64,000 nt of DNA from CBDFKJ01 sp965248805 (GTDB taxonomy: Bacteria; Pseudomonadota; Alphaproteobacteria; UBA6615), in the NCBI GenBank assembly GCA_965248805.1, contig CBDFKJ010000008.1, positions 62,001-126,000 of the forward strand. Reading direction: 5' to 3'. The position numbers and the translations under genes are program-made. The notes beneath the pieces were generated by a model, which saw only the letters and a list, made by a program, of their open reading frames with translations, ran no database searches and was not told the DNA's origin. Shown here piece by piece: positions 25,659 to 34,593 of the stretch (positions are counted from its first letter, which is position 1; each line of letters begins with the position of its first letter).

Positions 25659-25675
25659 ACCGTAGCCTAGATTAT
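25659..25675 (-). promoter_or_regulatory. Probable DUF2089 promoter, split by IS insertion (-10 side)
   Basis: If the IS1595-type element and one copy of its 8-bp duplication are removed, the reverse strand reads TTGACT (26725-26720), a 17-base spacer and TACGGT (25664-25659), 30 bases before the DUF2089 ATG. The -35 is good and the -10 only fair. The insertion site lies inside the spacer. Confidence 0.4.
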
Positions 25676-26705
25676 GGCTCAATTCGCGAAGCGTATGCGT
25701 AGTGGTAGACTGTTCCCCGATTGGCGTGGGAGATCAGGCAGATGGATCGCGAGCGGTTTCGCGACTGGTTTTCGCATGTTGATGAGTTGACGGCGGCGCA
25801 GCGCAAGGAGGTCGCGGCGGTGTTGTCGGAGCTGTCGGAGGGCGCAGCCTCGCTGGCGGCGATCGAACTGGGCGTGGACGACGAGCGGTGCTGTCCTCAT
25901 TGCGGCGGCGGCGGGGCGGTGTCGCGGGGCAAGGCACGCGGTCTGCGTCGCTTATCGCTGCAAGGCCTGTGGGAAGACATTCGGCGCGCTCACCGGCACG
26001 GCGCTGTCGGGCCTGCACCACAAGGAGCGCTGGCTGGCCTTCGGCGCGTCGCTTGCCGAAGGCGAGACGATACGAGAGGCTGCCGAGCGCTGCGGGATTG
26101 CGCCGAGCACGGCGTTTCGCTGGCGCCACCGCTTTCTGGAGGCGGTTCGGCAAGCGCCGGACCGGCTTGCCGGGATCGTCGAGGCCGACGAGACCTTCGT
26201 TCTTGAGAGCCGGAAGGGAGAGCGGAAGCTGGACCGCAAGCCGCGCCGGCGCGGCGGCAAGGCCCGCAAACGCGGCCTCTCGCGCGAGCAGGTGCCGGTC
26301 CTGGTCGCCGCCGACCGAGCCGGCGCGACCCTCAGCCATACCCTGCCCGCTCTCAACGCAGACAGCGTGAAGGAGGCGCTGGAGCCGGTCGTCGCCCGCG
26401 ATGCCTTGCTCGTCTCCGACGCCAACCGCTGCTATCCGCCCGTCGCGGCGGCGCTCGACATCCCTCACGAGAGCATCAACGGCGCCGCCGGCGAGCGGGT
26501 CCGCGGCGCCCTGCACATCCAGACGGTCAACAGCCGCCACAGCCAGATCAAGGGCTTCCTGCGAGGCTTCCACGGCATCGCTGCCAAGTACCTCGACAGC
26601 TATCTCAGGTGGTTCCATCTCATCGAACTCGGCGACCGGCCGTCCCCGAGAGCCTGTCTCCAAGCGGCGATGGCTAAACCATGCCTACGGTTTGCGTATT
26701 GAGCC
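25676..26705 (+). mobile_element. IS1595-type element with perfect 8-bp target duplication (1030 bp)
   Basis: The direct repeat TAGATTAT flanks the element at 25668-25675 and 26706-26713, the 8-bp duplication expected of the IS1595 family. Terminal inverted repeats start GGCTCAAT at 25676 and end ATTGAGCC at 26705, with about 19 of 24 positions matching. The flawless duplication shows insertion was recent. The element separates DUF2089 from its AT-rich upstream region. Confidence 0.9.
25742..26702 (+). pseudogene. IS1595-type transposase with one frameshift
   Basis: The start ATG at 25742 reads MDRERFRDWFSHVDELTAAQ, then a zinc ribbon CCPHCGGGGAV. Near 25962 one extra T shifts the frame; without it the sequence continues RYRCKACGKTFGALTGTALS, GIAPSTAFRWRHRFLEAV, VEADETFVLESRKGERKL with the first catalytic acids, LLVSDANRCYPPVAAAL, VNSRHSQIKGFLRGFHGIAA and YLDSYLRWFHLIEL. 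Everything else is complete, so this is a young inactivation or a sequencing indel. Confidence 0.85.
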
Positions 26706-26730
26706 TAGATTATTGAAAAAGTCAATAAGT

Positions 26731-26749
26731 GAATTAATAAACTTAATTC
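26731..26749. repeat. AT-rich inverted repeat beside the IS1595-type element
   Basis: GAATTAA (26731-26737) and TTAATTC (26743-26749) form a perfect 7-bp stem around TAAAC inside an AT-rich patch at 26706-26750. Before the IS insertion this patch lay directly upstream of DUF2089, so it may be an operator for that operon. Confidence 0.4.
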
Positions 26750-26804
26750 GTTGGCCGCGACGCGCCCGCCGGCGATCTCGCGGTGCCAGGTCGAGCCGGC
26801 GCGC

Positions 26805-27773
26805 TCAGATCCACTTGAGCCTGCGGAACAGCCAGATCTCGAACAGTCCGAAGGCGAGCAGCGCCAGGCACACGACCCAGAATCCAAGTTCGGCGTCGAC
26901 GCCGGGCATGCCGCCGACGTTCATCCCCAGAAGCCCGGTGAAAAAGGACGGTGGCAGCATGACCGCGGCGACGACCGTCAGGACATAAACCGTGCGATTT
27001 GCGGTATCCGACAGGCGATTGAGAAGCTCGTCCTGCAGGACCGCCGCACGTTCGCGGATCTCCTCAAGCTCCTCGACGTAACGCGTCATGCGGTTGCCGA
27101 CCTCGCGCAGCTCTAGCTTGTTCGCTACCGACAGCCCGCTGAACGGCTCGGACTGCAGCCGGCTCACGATATCGCGCTGCGGCGTCAGATAGCGTTTCAA
27201 CAGGATTGCCGTGTGGCGAAGCTCGCGTAGCTGGCGTATCGACGGTGGGCTCAAGGTGGCGAGGCTGGTTTCCAACGTATCCGCAGTCTCGCCCAAATCG
27301 TCCAGCACCGGCTCCATACGCGCCACCAGCCGATCGGCGACCGCCGCCAGAAAATCGCCCGGCGTCCTCGGACCCTTGCCGACCTGTATCTCGGCCGCGA
27401 TATCGGCGATGCCCATCAGCCTGCGGTGGCGGAACGTGATGATGCGATCGCCGTCGATGAAGACGCGCAGACTGACCATGTCCTCGGGATGGGCGCCCGG
27501 ATTGAGGTTGACGCCGCGTAGGATCACGAGCAGCCCTTGCGCGGTCGAGAACGTGCGTGGCCGGGTCTCGTCGGCGAGCAGCGCCGTAGCGGTGACATCA
27601 TCGATGCCGCTGCTCTCGCGCACCCAAAGGCCCGCATCATCCGCGCGGCGATCCAGGTGGACCCAGAGGGTGCCCTGGCCGGGTCGCCACGCCTTGACGG
27701 CCTCCCACCCGACTTCTTCGCCGCCGCCGTGACCATCCAGCAGATACGCGTTGATCAGCCCGCCATCGTCCAT
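26805..27773 (-). CDS. zntB: ZntB-like CorA-superfamily zinc transporter
   Basis: The 322-residue protein has a large cytosolic domain (LWVHLDRRADDAGLWVRESS near residue 38; STAQGLLVILRGVNLNPGAH) and two C-terminal membrane helices. The first ends in the CorA/ZntB selectivity signature GLLGMNVGGMPGV (GMN motif) near residue 290, and the second is FWVVCLALLAFGLFEIWLF. ZntB proteins move zinc across the inner membrane as proton-coupled importers. ATG at 27773 is chosen over 27812 because MDDGGLINAYLLDG is the usual opening. Confidence 0.88.
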   Translation of the reverse strand: MDDGGLINAYLLDGHGGGEEVGWEAVKAWRPGQGTLWVHLDRRADDAGLWVRESSGIDDVTATALLADETRPRTFSTAQGLLVILRGVNLNPGAHPEDMVSLRVFIDGDRIITFRHRRLMGIADIAAEIQVGKGPRTPGDFLAAVADRLVARMEPVLDDLGETADTLETSLATLSPPSIRQLRELRHTAILLKRYLTPQRDIVSRLQSEPFSGLSVANKLELREVGNRMTRYVEELEEIRERAAVLQDELLNRLSDTANRTVYVLTVVAAVMLPPSFFTGLLGMNVGGMPGVDAELGFWVVCLALLAFGLFEIWLFRRLKWI

Positions 27774-27866
27774 ACCGCCCGTCCTCGCCCGAAACGCGCC
27801 AGACGACAGCATACCAATAGATGCGTTGCTGCGCTCAGGCCGTGACTGCGCGGCGTCGTGCGGGGC

Positions 27867-28553
27867 CTACTCCACCAGGGGCAAGCTGCGGACGCTGTAG
27901 TGATGGGTGATCGTGCGCCCCAGGACGGGATCGTGGAGTTCGAGCGCGTAGCCTTCGGCGGACATGATGGCGCCGATGACGGCGAAGGTACCGCAGTACA
28001 TCGCCGTGCCAGCCGGCAGGGACGCGGCATCGGCATAGCCGCCGATCAGGTCCTCGGGCCGCAATTGCCGGCCGGTTGAGCCGTCCTGATAGAGCCGCCG
28101 GCCGCCGTCGATGGCGTGGCAGCGCAGCGTCAATCGATCCCAATGATCGGCCAGTTCGTCAAAGCGCCAAAGCACCGGCGCGATCGGCTTGGCGCACAGC
28201 TGCTTGGACAGCGTGATGTTCTGCGTCTCGGCCTCGCGGTCGGTGTGGTCGGAGCCGAGCCCGACCCACAGCCCGTCATCGAGAGAGATCAGTACGGCCT
28301 CTACCTCGCCGCTGCTGGCGTTGCCCGCCACGTCGATCGCGGTTGCCGTCGTCAGCAGGCTGGCGGCCACGCGGTAGTAGGTGGGCATCGACGCCGGTCG
28401 CTTGACACCGAGCTTCTCCAATTCGGCGATGTGCGCCTCCATTGCCGCCCGGTCGCAGCCGGTCCAGCCGGCGATCACCAGGTCATCGATCCGCGCGGTT
28501 CGGCGACCGCCGCCCGTCGCCGCCACGCAATCGAACGATAGTTCAATTCCCAT
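27867..28553 (-). CDS. DUF2848 protein (fumarylacetoacetate hydrolase-like fold)
   Basis: This 228-residue protein has the DUF2848 pattern: ELEKLGVKRPASMPTYYRVA near residue 46, VWVGLGSDHTDREAETQNIT-like block given as GLGSDHTDREAE, SKQLCAKPIAPVLW, and the C-terminal LPAGTAMYCGTFAVIGA and HHYSVRSLPLVE. The end resembles the FAH fold (GT, then a gap, then D-P-x-L-G and short strands), so a C-C or C-N hydrolase role is inferred. It is divergent from the flavin reductase with 148 bases between, where promoters for both are expected. Confidence 0.72.
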   Translation of the reverse strand: MGIELSFDCVAATGGGRRTARIDDLVIAGWTGCDRAAMEAHIAELEKLGVKRPASMPTYYRVAASLLTTATAIDVAGNASSGEVEAVLISLDDGLWVGLGSDHTDREAETQNITLSKQLCAKPIAPVLWRFDELADHWDRLTLRCHAIDGGRRLYQDGSTGRQLRPEDLIGGYADAASLPAGTAMYCGTFAVIGAIMSAEGYALELHDPVLGRTITHHYSVRSLPLVE

Positions 28554-28701
28554 TGCGCCTGCCCTTTGCGGTGCCCGCGCGGCATATCGCCATGCCGCGA
28601 TCGCAGCGTCCAGCACAAGGGCGTCCGCCGGCGGCAAGCCGCCTTGCTTTTGGCGTGGCGCGCGGGTTGTATGCTGCGCCGCCCAAATGGGCGCCAAGCA
28701 C

Positions 28702-29229
28702 ATGAGTACCGGTGTGGATCGACAGGCATTTCGCAGGGCCTTGGGCCAGTTCGTGACCGGCGTGGCGATCGTTACCGCCGACGGGCCGGACGGGGACATG
28801 ATCGGGCTGACGGTCAGTTCCTTCAACTCCGTGTCGCTCGATCCGCCGCTGATTCTGTTCAGCGTTGACCGCGGCTCTCACAGCCTGGCGGCCCTGCAAG
28901 CAGCGGACGGCTATGCCGTCAACATCTTGAACCGCCGCCAGGCCGACCTATCCGACCGCTTCGCGACGCCGGGCGCCAACAAGTGGGAAGCAGTGGACTA
29001 CACCCGCGGCCACAGCAATGCGCCATTGCTCGCGGGAGCGCTGGCGCGCTTCGAATGCGCGCCTTACGCAGCCCACGATGGCGGCGATCACGTCATCCTC
29101 ATCGGACGGGTGATCGCTTTCAGAGCATCGACCGAGCAGGAGCCCTTGGCCTTCTTTCGCGGCCGCTACACCGCGCTCGACCGGCACGAGGACCGCGAGC
29201 CGGTGTGGCCGTTGGCGATCCACTACTGA
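28702..29229 (+). CDS. Flavin reductase family protein
   Basis: The 175-residue protein has the flavin reductase (FMN-binding split barrel) pattern: RRALGQFVTGVAIVTADGPD, IGLTVSSFNSVSLDPPLILF (20 residues), and later DHVILIGRVIAF. These enzymes reduce free FMN or FAD with NAD(P)H for a partner monooxygenase. The HpaB-type oxygenase lies 25 bases downstream, so the two are a probable two-component monooxygenase. An in-frame ATG at 28687 would add five residues. Confidence 0.9.
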   Translation: MSTGVDRQAFRRALGQFVTGVAIVTADGPDGDMIGLTVSSFNSVSLDPPLILFSVDRGSHSLAALQAADGYAVNILNRRQADLSDRFATPGANKWEAVDYTRGHSNAPLLAGALARFECAPYAAHDGGDHVILIGRVIAFRASTEQEPLAFFRGRYTALDRHEDREPVWPLAIHY

Positions 29230-29254
29230 GTGACCGGGCGCAAGGAGGGCGCGG

Positions 29255-30745
29255 ATGATCAAGAACGGAACCGAGCATTTGCAGTCGCTGCGCGATGGCC
29301 GTCAGGTCTTCATCGACGGCCAGATCGTACGCGACACCACCGAGCATCCCGCCTATCGCAATTCGATCCGCTCCGTCTGCCACCTCTATGACTTTCAGAG
29401 CCGGCCGGAGAATCGGGAGCTGATGACCTACGCGCCGCCGGACACCGCGGACGGCCGCGCCAATCGCATGTGGCAATTGCCGTCCAGCTACGAGGAGCTG
29501 GTCACCCGCCGCCGCGCGCTGGAGGCCTGGGCTGAAACCCATGGCGGCTTCGTCGGGCGCTCTCCCGACCACGTCGCCTCCTGCATCTCCGGCATGTTCA
29601 TGGGGCTGGACGTATTCGAGGCTTACGATCCTGCCCGCGCGGCGTCGCTCGCCGACTACTACCGCTACGCCCGCGATAACGACCTCTACCTGACCTATGT
29701 CCTGATCAACCCACAGGCCGACCGCTCCAAATCGGCGAGCGAGCAGCAGAGCGAGTATCTGGTCGCCGGCATCGTCGACGAAGACAACGAGGGGCTGACG
29801 CTGCGCGGCGCCAAGATGCTGGCGACCGGCGCCATCATGGCCAACGAGGTGTTCGTCACTTCGATCCAGCCGCTGAAGCCAGGTGAGGACAAGTACGCCA
29901 TCTCGGTGGCTGTACCGATGAATGCGAAGGGGCTGAAGATCCTGTCGCGGCGGTCGTACGAGCAACAGGCCGACAACCTGTTCGACCAGCCCTTTTCCAG
30001 CCGCTACGACGAGAATGACGCGCTCCTGTACTTCGGCGACGTCAAGGTGCCGTGGGAGCGGGTGTTCATCGCCGGCAACACCGAGATGTGCCAGAAGCAG
30101 TTCCACGCCACGCCGGCGCATGTCTTGCAGAACTATCAGGCCCAGATCAGGCTGATTGCGAAGATGCGGTTTCTCGCCGGCATCGCCCATCGCACCGCCG
30201 AGATCAACGGCATCGTCGGTTTCCCGCAGGTGCGCGAGACGCTGGGACAAATCGCCGCCGAGGCCGCGTTGGTCGATGCGCTGGTCGCGGCGATGGAGGC
30301 CAAGGGCCGCAAGGTCGGTCCGTATTTTGTACCGGATCGCCACACCATGTACGCCGCGCAAGTGCTGACGCAGCAGCTCTACCCGAAGGTCGTCACCACG
30401 CTACGCGATCTGGCCGGGGGCGGCATGATCATGCTGCCGTCGTCGCTGCTCGACTTCGGCAACCCCGAACTGGCGGCGCTGATCGACAAGACCCAGCAAT
30501 CGCCGGCCGCCGGATCGCGCGAGAAGGTGAAGTTCTACAAACTGGCCTGGGACGTGGTCGGCTCGGAGTTTGCCTCGCGGCATACGCAGTACGAGATGTT
30601 CTACGCGGGCGCGTCTTTCGTCACCAAGGGCCATTCGTTCCGTACCTACGACTGGGACCGGGCGGCCGGTATGGTCGACCGCTTCCTGGCCGGCTATGAT
30701 CTGGACGAGGAACTGGCCAAGCGCACAGAGAGCGCGGCCGAATAA
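29255..30745 (+). CDS. 4-hydroxyphenylacetate 3-hydroxylase family oxygenase (HpaB-like)
   Basis: The 496-residue protein belongs to the FADH2-dependent oxygenases of the HpaB family. It has an HpaB N region (VFIDGQIVRDTTEHPAYRNS), the middle YLVAGIVDEDNEGLTLRGAK and ILSRRSYEQQADNLFDQPF, and the C domain GGGMIMLPSSLLDFGNPELA. Members hydroxylate phenols or oxidise other aromatic and heterocyclic rings; the actual substrate cannot be read from the sequence. It follows the flavin reductase and precedes a cupin and an ABC permease on the same strand. Confidence 0.88.
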   Translation: MIKNGTEHLQSLRDGRQVFIDGQIVRDTTEHPAYRNSIRSVCHLYDFQSRPENRELMTYAPPDTADGRANRMWQLPSSYEELVTRRRALEAWAETHGGFVGRSPDHVASCISGMFMGLDVFEAYDPARAASLADYYRYARDNDLYLTYVLINPQADRSKSASEQQSEYLVAGIVDEDNEGLTLRGAKMLATGAIMANEVFVTSIQPLKPGEDKYAISVAVPMNAKGLKILSRRSYEQQADNLFDQPFSSRYDENDALLYFGDVKVPWERVFIAGNTEMCQKQFHATPAHVLQNYQAQIRLIAKMRFLAGIAHRTAEINGIVGFPQVRETLGQIAAEAALVDALVAAMEAKGRKVGPYFVPDRHTMYAAQVLTQQLYPKVVTTLRDLAGGGMIMLPSSLLDFGNPELAALIDKTQQSPAAGSREKVKFYKLAWDVVGSEFASRHTQYEMFYAGASFVTKGHSFRTYDWDRAAGMVDRFLAGYDLDEELAKRTESAAE

Positions 30746-30777
30746 GCGGCCCACACGGGAAACGAGGGAGCAGGGCA

Positions 30778-31158
30778 ATGGCGGTGGGCAAGCCGCACAA
30801 GGAGTTCCGTGCCGTCGATCTGGACGCAGGCTGGTCGGTGCCGCCGGGCTATCCGGACGGCATCGAGGAGAAGATCCTGGCCGGCGCGCTCGACGAGGCC
30901 AGCCGGCGCGGCAGTCGCACGCGACTGTTGCGTTTCATGCCCGGGGTCTACACGACCGAACCCTTCGTCCATGAGTATTGGGAAGAGGTCTATCTGATGA
31001 GCGGCGACTTGACCGTCGGCTGCGATGCCGAGGGCAGAGGCGGCAAGCCGTTCGCGCCCAACACCTATGCCTGCCGGCCACCCGGTGCCCACCATGGCCC
31101 GTTCAAGTCAAACGGCGGCTGCCTGCTGCTGGAAATCCATTACTTCGATCCGATCTAG
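30778..31158 (+). CDS. Cupin domain protein
   Basis: The 126-residue protein is a single small cupin. The first metal motif region is VHEYWEEVYLMSGDLTVG near residue 64, with histidine and glutamates spaced as in cupins, and the second is RPPGAHHGPFKSNGG near residue 101. It lies in the oxygenase operon, 33 bases after hpaB-like and 15 before the permease. Small cupins of this kind may be dioxygenases, isomerases or ligand-binding proteins; which one is not evident here. Confidence 0.8.
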   Translation: MAVGKPHKEFRAVDLDAGWSVPPGYPDGIEEKILAGALDEASRRGSRTRLLRFMPGVYTTEPFVHEYWEEVYLMSGDLTVGCDAEGRGGKPFAPNTYACRPPGAHHGPFKSNGGCLLLEIHYFDPI

Positions 31159-31172
31159 GCCCCGGTGATGTC

Positions 31173-32930
31173 ATGGTCAGCGTAAGGCTGGGCGGCGCGC
31201 CACGGCCGAAATGGCGCCTGCGCCGGCAGCACATCCTGCCGGTGATCGGCGTCACCTTCACGCTGCTGCTCATCCTGCTGCCGCTGGCGGCGATGGTCAC
31301 GTACAGCTTCCGGGAAGGCACACCGTGGGCGCCGGGCGACTATTCGCTGTCCAACTACGTTCGCGCCTACTCCGATGGCGAAACGTACACAATCTTCTTC
31401 AATACCGTAGTGATCGCTGTCGCCAGCACCGCGATATCCGTCGGCATCGCCGTCGTGTTCGCGTTCCTCACAGAGCGCACCGACATGCCGCTGCGCAATC
31501 TCGCCTGGGGATTGATGCTGCTGCCGATGGCGATGCCGGGGCTGCTGTTCGCCGTGTCGTGGACCATGCTGCTGTCGCCGCGCATCGGCATGTTCAATAG
31601 CTGGGCGCGCGAATTCCTGGGCCTGTTCGGCGCCGACATGACCACCGGCCCGTTCAACATCTACAGCCTTGCGGGCATGATCTTCCTGGAAGGCGTGCGC
31701 GGCGTGACGACGACCTTTCTGATCATGGTGGGCGCCTTCCGCGCCATGGATCCGAACCTGGAGGAGGCGGCGCGGGCGTCGGGCGCGTCCAATCTCACCA
31801 CGTTCTTCCGTGTGTTTATTCCGCTGCTGACGCCGGCGATCTTCGCCGCCGGAATGTACAGTTTCATGACGCATTTGGAATCGCTGGAGATCCCGATCGT
31901 CATCGGCCTGCCGGCAGGAATCTACGTGTTTCCGTCCTACATCTTCTTCACCACCCAGCGCTTCATGCCGCCCGAGTACGGTCTGTCGGCGGCGCTGGGG
32001 GCAAGCTTCCTGCTGGTCAGTATCCTGTTGGTCTACTGGTACCGCCGGGTCGTGGGCCGGACCAACCGCTACGCCACCATCACCGGCAAGGGCTACCGCC
32101 CGCGCGTCATCCGCCTCGGCAAATGGCGCTATTGGTTCTTCGCGCTCTTCCTGCTCTATTTCCTGATCGCCATCGGCGCGCCGACATTTGCGTTGATGTG
32201 GAGCTCGCTGCTGCCGATCCCGATGGCGCCGCGCTGGGACTTGATCGACCAGCTGTCACTGGCGAACTACCGGGAAGTATTGGGCGAGCCGAAAAACATC
32301 GCCGCCACACTGAACACCGTGTGGGTGGCGCTGGGCACCGCGACATTGACGATGGTGCTGTCGCTGAACGTCGCGTGGGTGATTGTTCGCCAGCGCGTCA
32401 AGGGTGCGGGCGTGCTCGACGCATTGTCGTTCCTGCCGAACGCGATCCCCGGCGTCATCGTCGGAATTTCTCTGATCTTCCTGTTCTCGATGCCGGTGCT
32501 GCGTGAGCTGAAGCTGTACGGCACGCTGACCAGCATCGTGCTGGGTCTCGCGATCTCCTACATCGCCTTCGGCAGCCGCACCATGCAGAGTGCGCTGTCG
32601 CAGATCCACGCCGAGATGGAAGAGGCGGCCATGACCTCCGGTGCCAAGTGGCGTGTCATCATGATGCGCATCATCGTTCCGCTGCTGCTTCCGGCCTTCA
32701 TCAGTGGCTGGATCTGGGTCGCCTCGCACGCGCTGCGCAACTTCTCGATCCCGCTGTTCCTGGCCGGCCGCGACAACCAGGTGCTGTCGGTCATCATGTG
32801 GCACAGCTGGGACGACGGCTATCCCGGGCAGACAGCGGCCATGGGCGTGCTGATGATCGTCGCACTCGGCGTTTTCACCATTGGCGGCCGCGCGCTCACC
32901 GCCCGCCTCTGCCGCCAGCAGGAGACCTAA
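31173..32930 (+). CDS. ABC transporter permease with two fused permease domains
   Basis: The 585-residue membrane protein has two BPD_transp_1 domains. The first half carries the EAA loop in EEAARASGASNLTTFFRVFI (20 residues) near residue 205, and the second carries EEAAMTSGAKWRVIMMRIIV near residue 485. About 12 membrane segments are visible. This double-domain layout is that of the FbpB/ThiP type, used for iron, thiamine or polyamine-like ligands. The matching ATPase (35729-36820) and solute-binding protein (43538-44626) are separated from it by IS630 copies. Start ATG 31173 is chosen; the frame runs back into the cupin. Confidence 0.88.
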   Translation: MVSVRLGGAPRPKWRLRRQHILPVIGVTFTLLLILLPLAAMVTYSFREGTPWAPGDYSLSNYVRAYSDGETYTIFFNTVVIAVASTAISVGIAVVFAFLTERTDMPLRNLAWGLMLLPMAMPGLLFAVSWTMLLSPRIGMFNSWAREFLGLFGADMTTGPFNIYSLAGMIFLEGVRGVTTTFLIMVGAFRAMDPNLEEAARASGASNLTTFFRVFIPLLTPAIFAAGMYSFMTHLESLEIPIVIGLPAGIYVFPSYIFFTTQRFMPPEYGLSAALGASFLLVSILLVYWYRRVVGRTNRYATITGKGYRPRVIRLGKWRYWFFALFLLYFLIAIGAPTFALMWSSLLPIPMAPRWDLIDQLSLANYREVLGEPKNIAATLNTVWVALGTATLTMVLSLNVAWVIVRQRVKGAGVLDALSFLPNAIPGVIVGISLIFLFSMPVLRELKLYGTLTSIVLGLAISYIAFGSRTMQSALSQIHAEMEEAAMTSGAKWRVIMMRIIVPLLLPAFISGWIWVASHALRNFSIPLFLAGRDNQVLSVIMWHSWDDGYPGQTAAMGVLMIVALGVFTIGGRALTARLCRQQET

Positions 32931-33004
32931 GCCGCCCCGCTAGTCTGTCTGGGTGGCGTGCGAATCACGCCGGCCCCGGCGGTAGCGCGACGGGTGGCGA
33001 CACG

Positions 33005-34087
33005 CTAGTGGATTGATTCCAACGTTTGGAACCCTCGGTTTCGGGCTGCGATGATGTCGTCGGGGTCGGCTTTCGATATGAATGGCTGTGGGTTGGCCGC
33101 ATTGTATTCGCGGACGAAGCGGTTGATTGCGGCCTGGAGATCGACGACGGAATGGAAGACGCCGTGCTTGAGCCGCCGCCGGGTGAGTTTTGCGAAGAAG
33201 CCCTCGACGGCATTGAGCCACGAGCAGGAGGTCGGTGTGAAGTGGAAAGTCCAGCGCGGATGGCGGGCGAGCCAGGCGCGGACCTTGTCCTTGTTGTGCG
33301 CCGCGTAGTTGTCGACGATCGCGTGGATGGCCTTGTCCGCCGGCACCGTGCGCTCGATGCGGTTGAGGAAGCGGATGAACTCCTGATGGCGGTGGCGCTG
33401 CATGTTCTGGCCGATCACCGTTCCGTCCAGAACGTTGAGCGCCGCAAACAGCGTGGTCGTGCCGTGCCGTTTGTAGTCATGGTGCCGGCGCGTCCCTTCT
33501 TCATCGGCAGACCGGCGGTCGAGCGCCTGGATCTGTGACTTCTCATCGATCGACAACACCACCGCATGGGCCGGCGGGTCGACATACAGGCCGACGATAT
33601 CGGTGAGTTTCTCGGCGAAGGCAGGGTCGGTCGACAGCTTGAAGTTGCGCCAGCGGTGCGGGCTGAGACCGTGAGCCTTCCAGATCGCCTGCACCGTCGA
33701 GGCGGCAATACCGGCCGCCCTGGCCATCGCGCGCAACGTCCAGTGGGTCGCCTCAAACGGCGGCGGTTGCTGCGTCAGGCGCACGATCTCGGCGACACGA
33801 TCGAGCGGGACCGGCGCCTTGCCGGGCGGACGGGACTTGTCGCGAAGCAGGCCGCCGACACCCTCGTGCATGAACCGCTCTTGCCAGCGCCACACGCAGG
33901 TCTTGGACTTGCCGGTCTCGGTCATGATCGCCGAGGTGCCCAGACCCTCGCCGCTGAGAAGGACAATATGTGCCCGCCAGACGTGTTTCTGCGGGCTCTT
34001 GGGATCCGCGACGACCGCGCGCAATCGCTGACGGTCGCCGGCGGATAGGGTGAAGGAGATTCCACTGCGCATGCGCCAGATTCGCAT
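33005..34087 (-). CDS. IS630 family transposase (copy 2)
   Basis: The 360-residue frame has the N-terminal helix-turn-helix part (QRLRAVVADPKSPQKHVWRA, GLGTSAIMTETGKSKTCVWR), the DDE part with first catalytic acid in VLSIDEKSQIQALDR, second in HAIVDNYAAHNKD, and the glutamate in SWLNAVEGFFAKLTRRRLKH. The stop codon TAG is made from the target TA plus the flanking G, so it is supplied by the insertion site. Between D1 and the YKRHGT block the usual family text (about TQPGLPMKKG...MTHD) is replaced by RRSADEEGTRRHHD, read in another frame. Confidence 0.88.
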   Translation of the reverse strand: MRIWRMRSGISFTLSAGDRQRLRAVVADPKSPQKHVWRAHIVLLSGEGLGTSAIMTETGKSKTCVWRWQERFMHEGVGGLLRDKSRPPGKAPVPLDRVAEIVRLTQQPPPFEATHWTLRAMARAAGIAASTVQAIWKAHGLSPHRWRNFKLSTDPAFAEKLTDIVGLYVDPPAHAVVLSIDEKSQIQALDRRSADEEGTRRHHDYKRHGTTTLFAALNVLDGTVIGQNMQRHRHQEFIRFLNRIERTVPADKAIHAIVDNYAAHNKDKVRAWLARHPRWTFHFTPTSCSWLNAVEGFFAKLTRRRLKHGVFHSVVDLQAAINRFVREYNAANPQPFISKADPDDIIAARNRGFQTLESIH

Positions 34088-34141
34088 AACACAGCAAAAT
34101 ACGGAATCCCAATTCGAACTCTTTCGTTCCGATCAATCCAC
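33008..34141 (-). mobile_element. IS630-type element, copy 2 (1134 bp, open transposase frame)
   Basis: CTAG at 33005-33008 and at 34141-34144 bound the element. The left base of each CTAG is the flank and the TA is the duplicated dinucleotide. This copy lacks the 7 bases CATGGGT that copies 1 and 3 have, and its transposase frame is continuous. It lies directly downstream of the ABC permease, and its right end touches the stop codon of the DksA-like gene. Confidence 0.92.
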
Positions 34142-34470
34142 TAGGTAGACGGCGCGGCGGCGCAATCGATGCAGCGCGCGGCATAGGGAATGGCCGCGAG
34201 ACGCCGTTCGTCGATGGCGTTGCCACTGGCCGCGCACGTGCCATACGTGCCGGCTTCGATGCGTTTCAGGGCGGCCTGAATATTGCCGATTTCACTGAGC
34301 GCCGAGTCCTCCAGGCCTTCGCGCACTTCGTCACCTTCGGACTCTTGCGCGCGTTCCTCGGAATCCGGATTGCGCGGCGCCCGCAGGTCGGCCTCCAGCT
34401 TTGTCACGCGCGCGCTCAGCATCGCCAGCCGGTCTTCGAATTGCGTCTTGAGCTTATCCGTGTCGATCAT
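34141..34470 (-). CDS. TraR/DksA family zinc-finger protein
   Basis: The protein of about 109 residues starts MIDTDKLKTQFEDRLAMLSA with a coiled-coil half, then EGLEDSALSEIGNIQAALKR, and ends with the DksA-like finger GTYGTCAASGNAIDERRLAA and IPYAARCIDC. The family has CxxC...CxxC; here the second cysteine is serine (C-A-A-S), leaving three cysteines, so zinc binding may be weaker. DksA proteins bind RNA polymerase in the secondary channel with ppGpp. The frame opens at 34539, but MIDTDKL at 34470 fits better. The TAG stop lies in the CTAG used by IS630 copy 2 and remains intact. Confidence 0.75.
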   Translation of the reverse strand: MIDTDKLKTQFEDRLAMLSARVTKLEADLRAPRNPDSEERAQESEGDEVREGLEDSALSEIGNIQAALKRIEAGTYGTCAASGNAIDERRLAAIPYAARCIDCAAAPST

Positions 34471-34593
34471 CTTGGTGCCTGCGCCATCGGCTCCGCCAAA
34501 TGGACCACCCCCTGAGAAATTATCGCCAATGCTACACAAGCCGATCGGAATTGTCGCCCCGCCGGGAGCCTCGATCGCCAGCGTGGACGCCTA

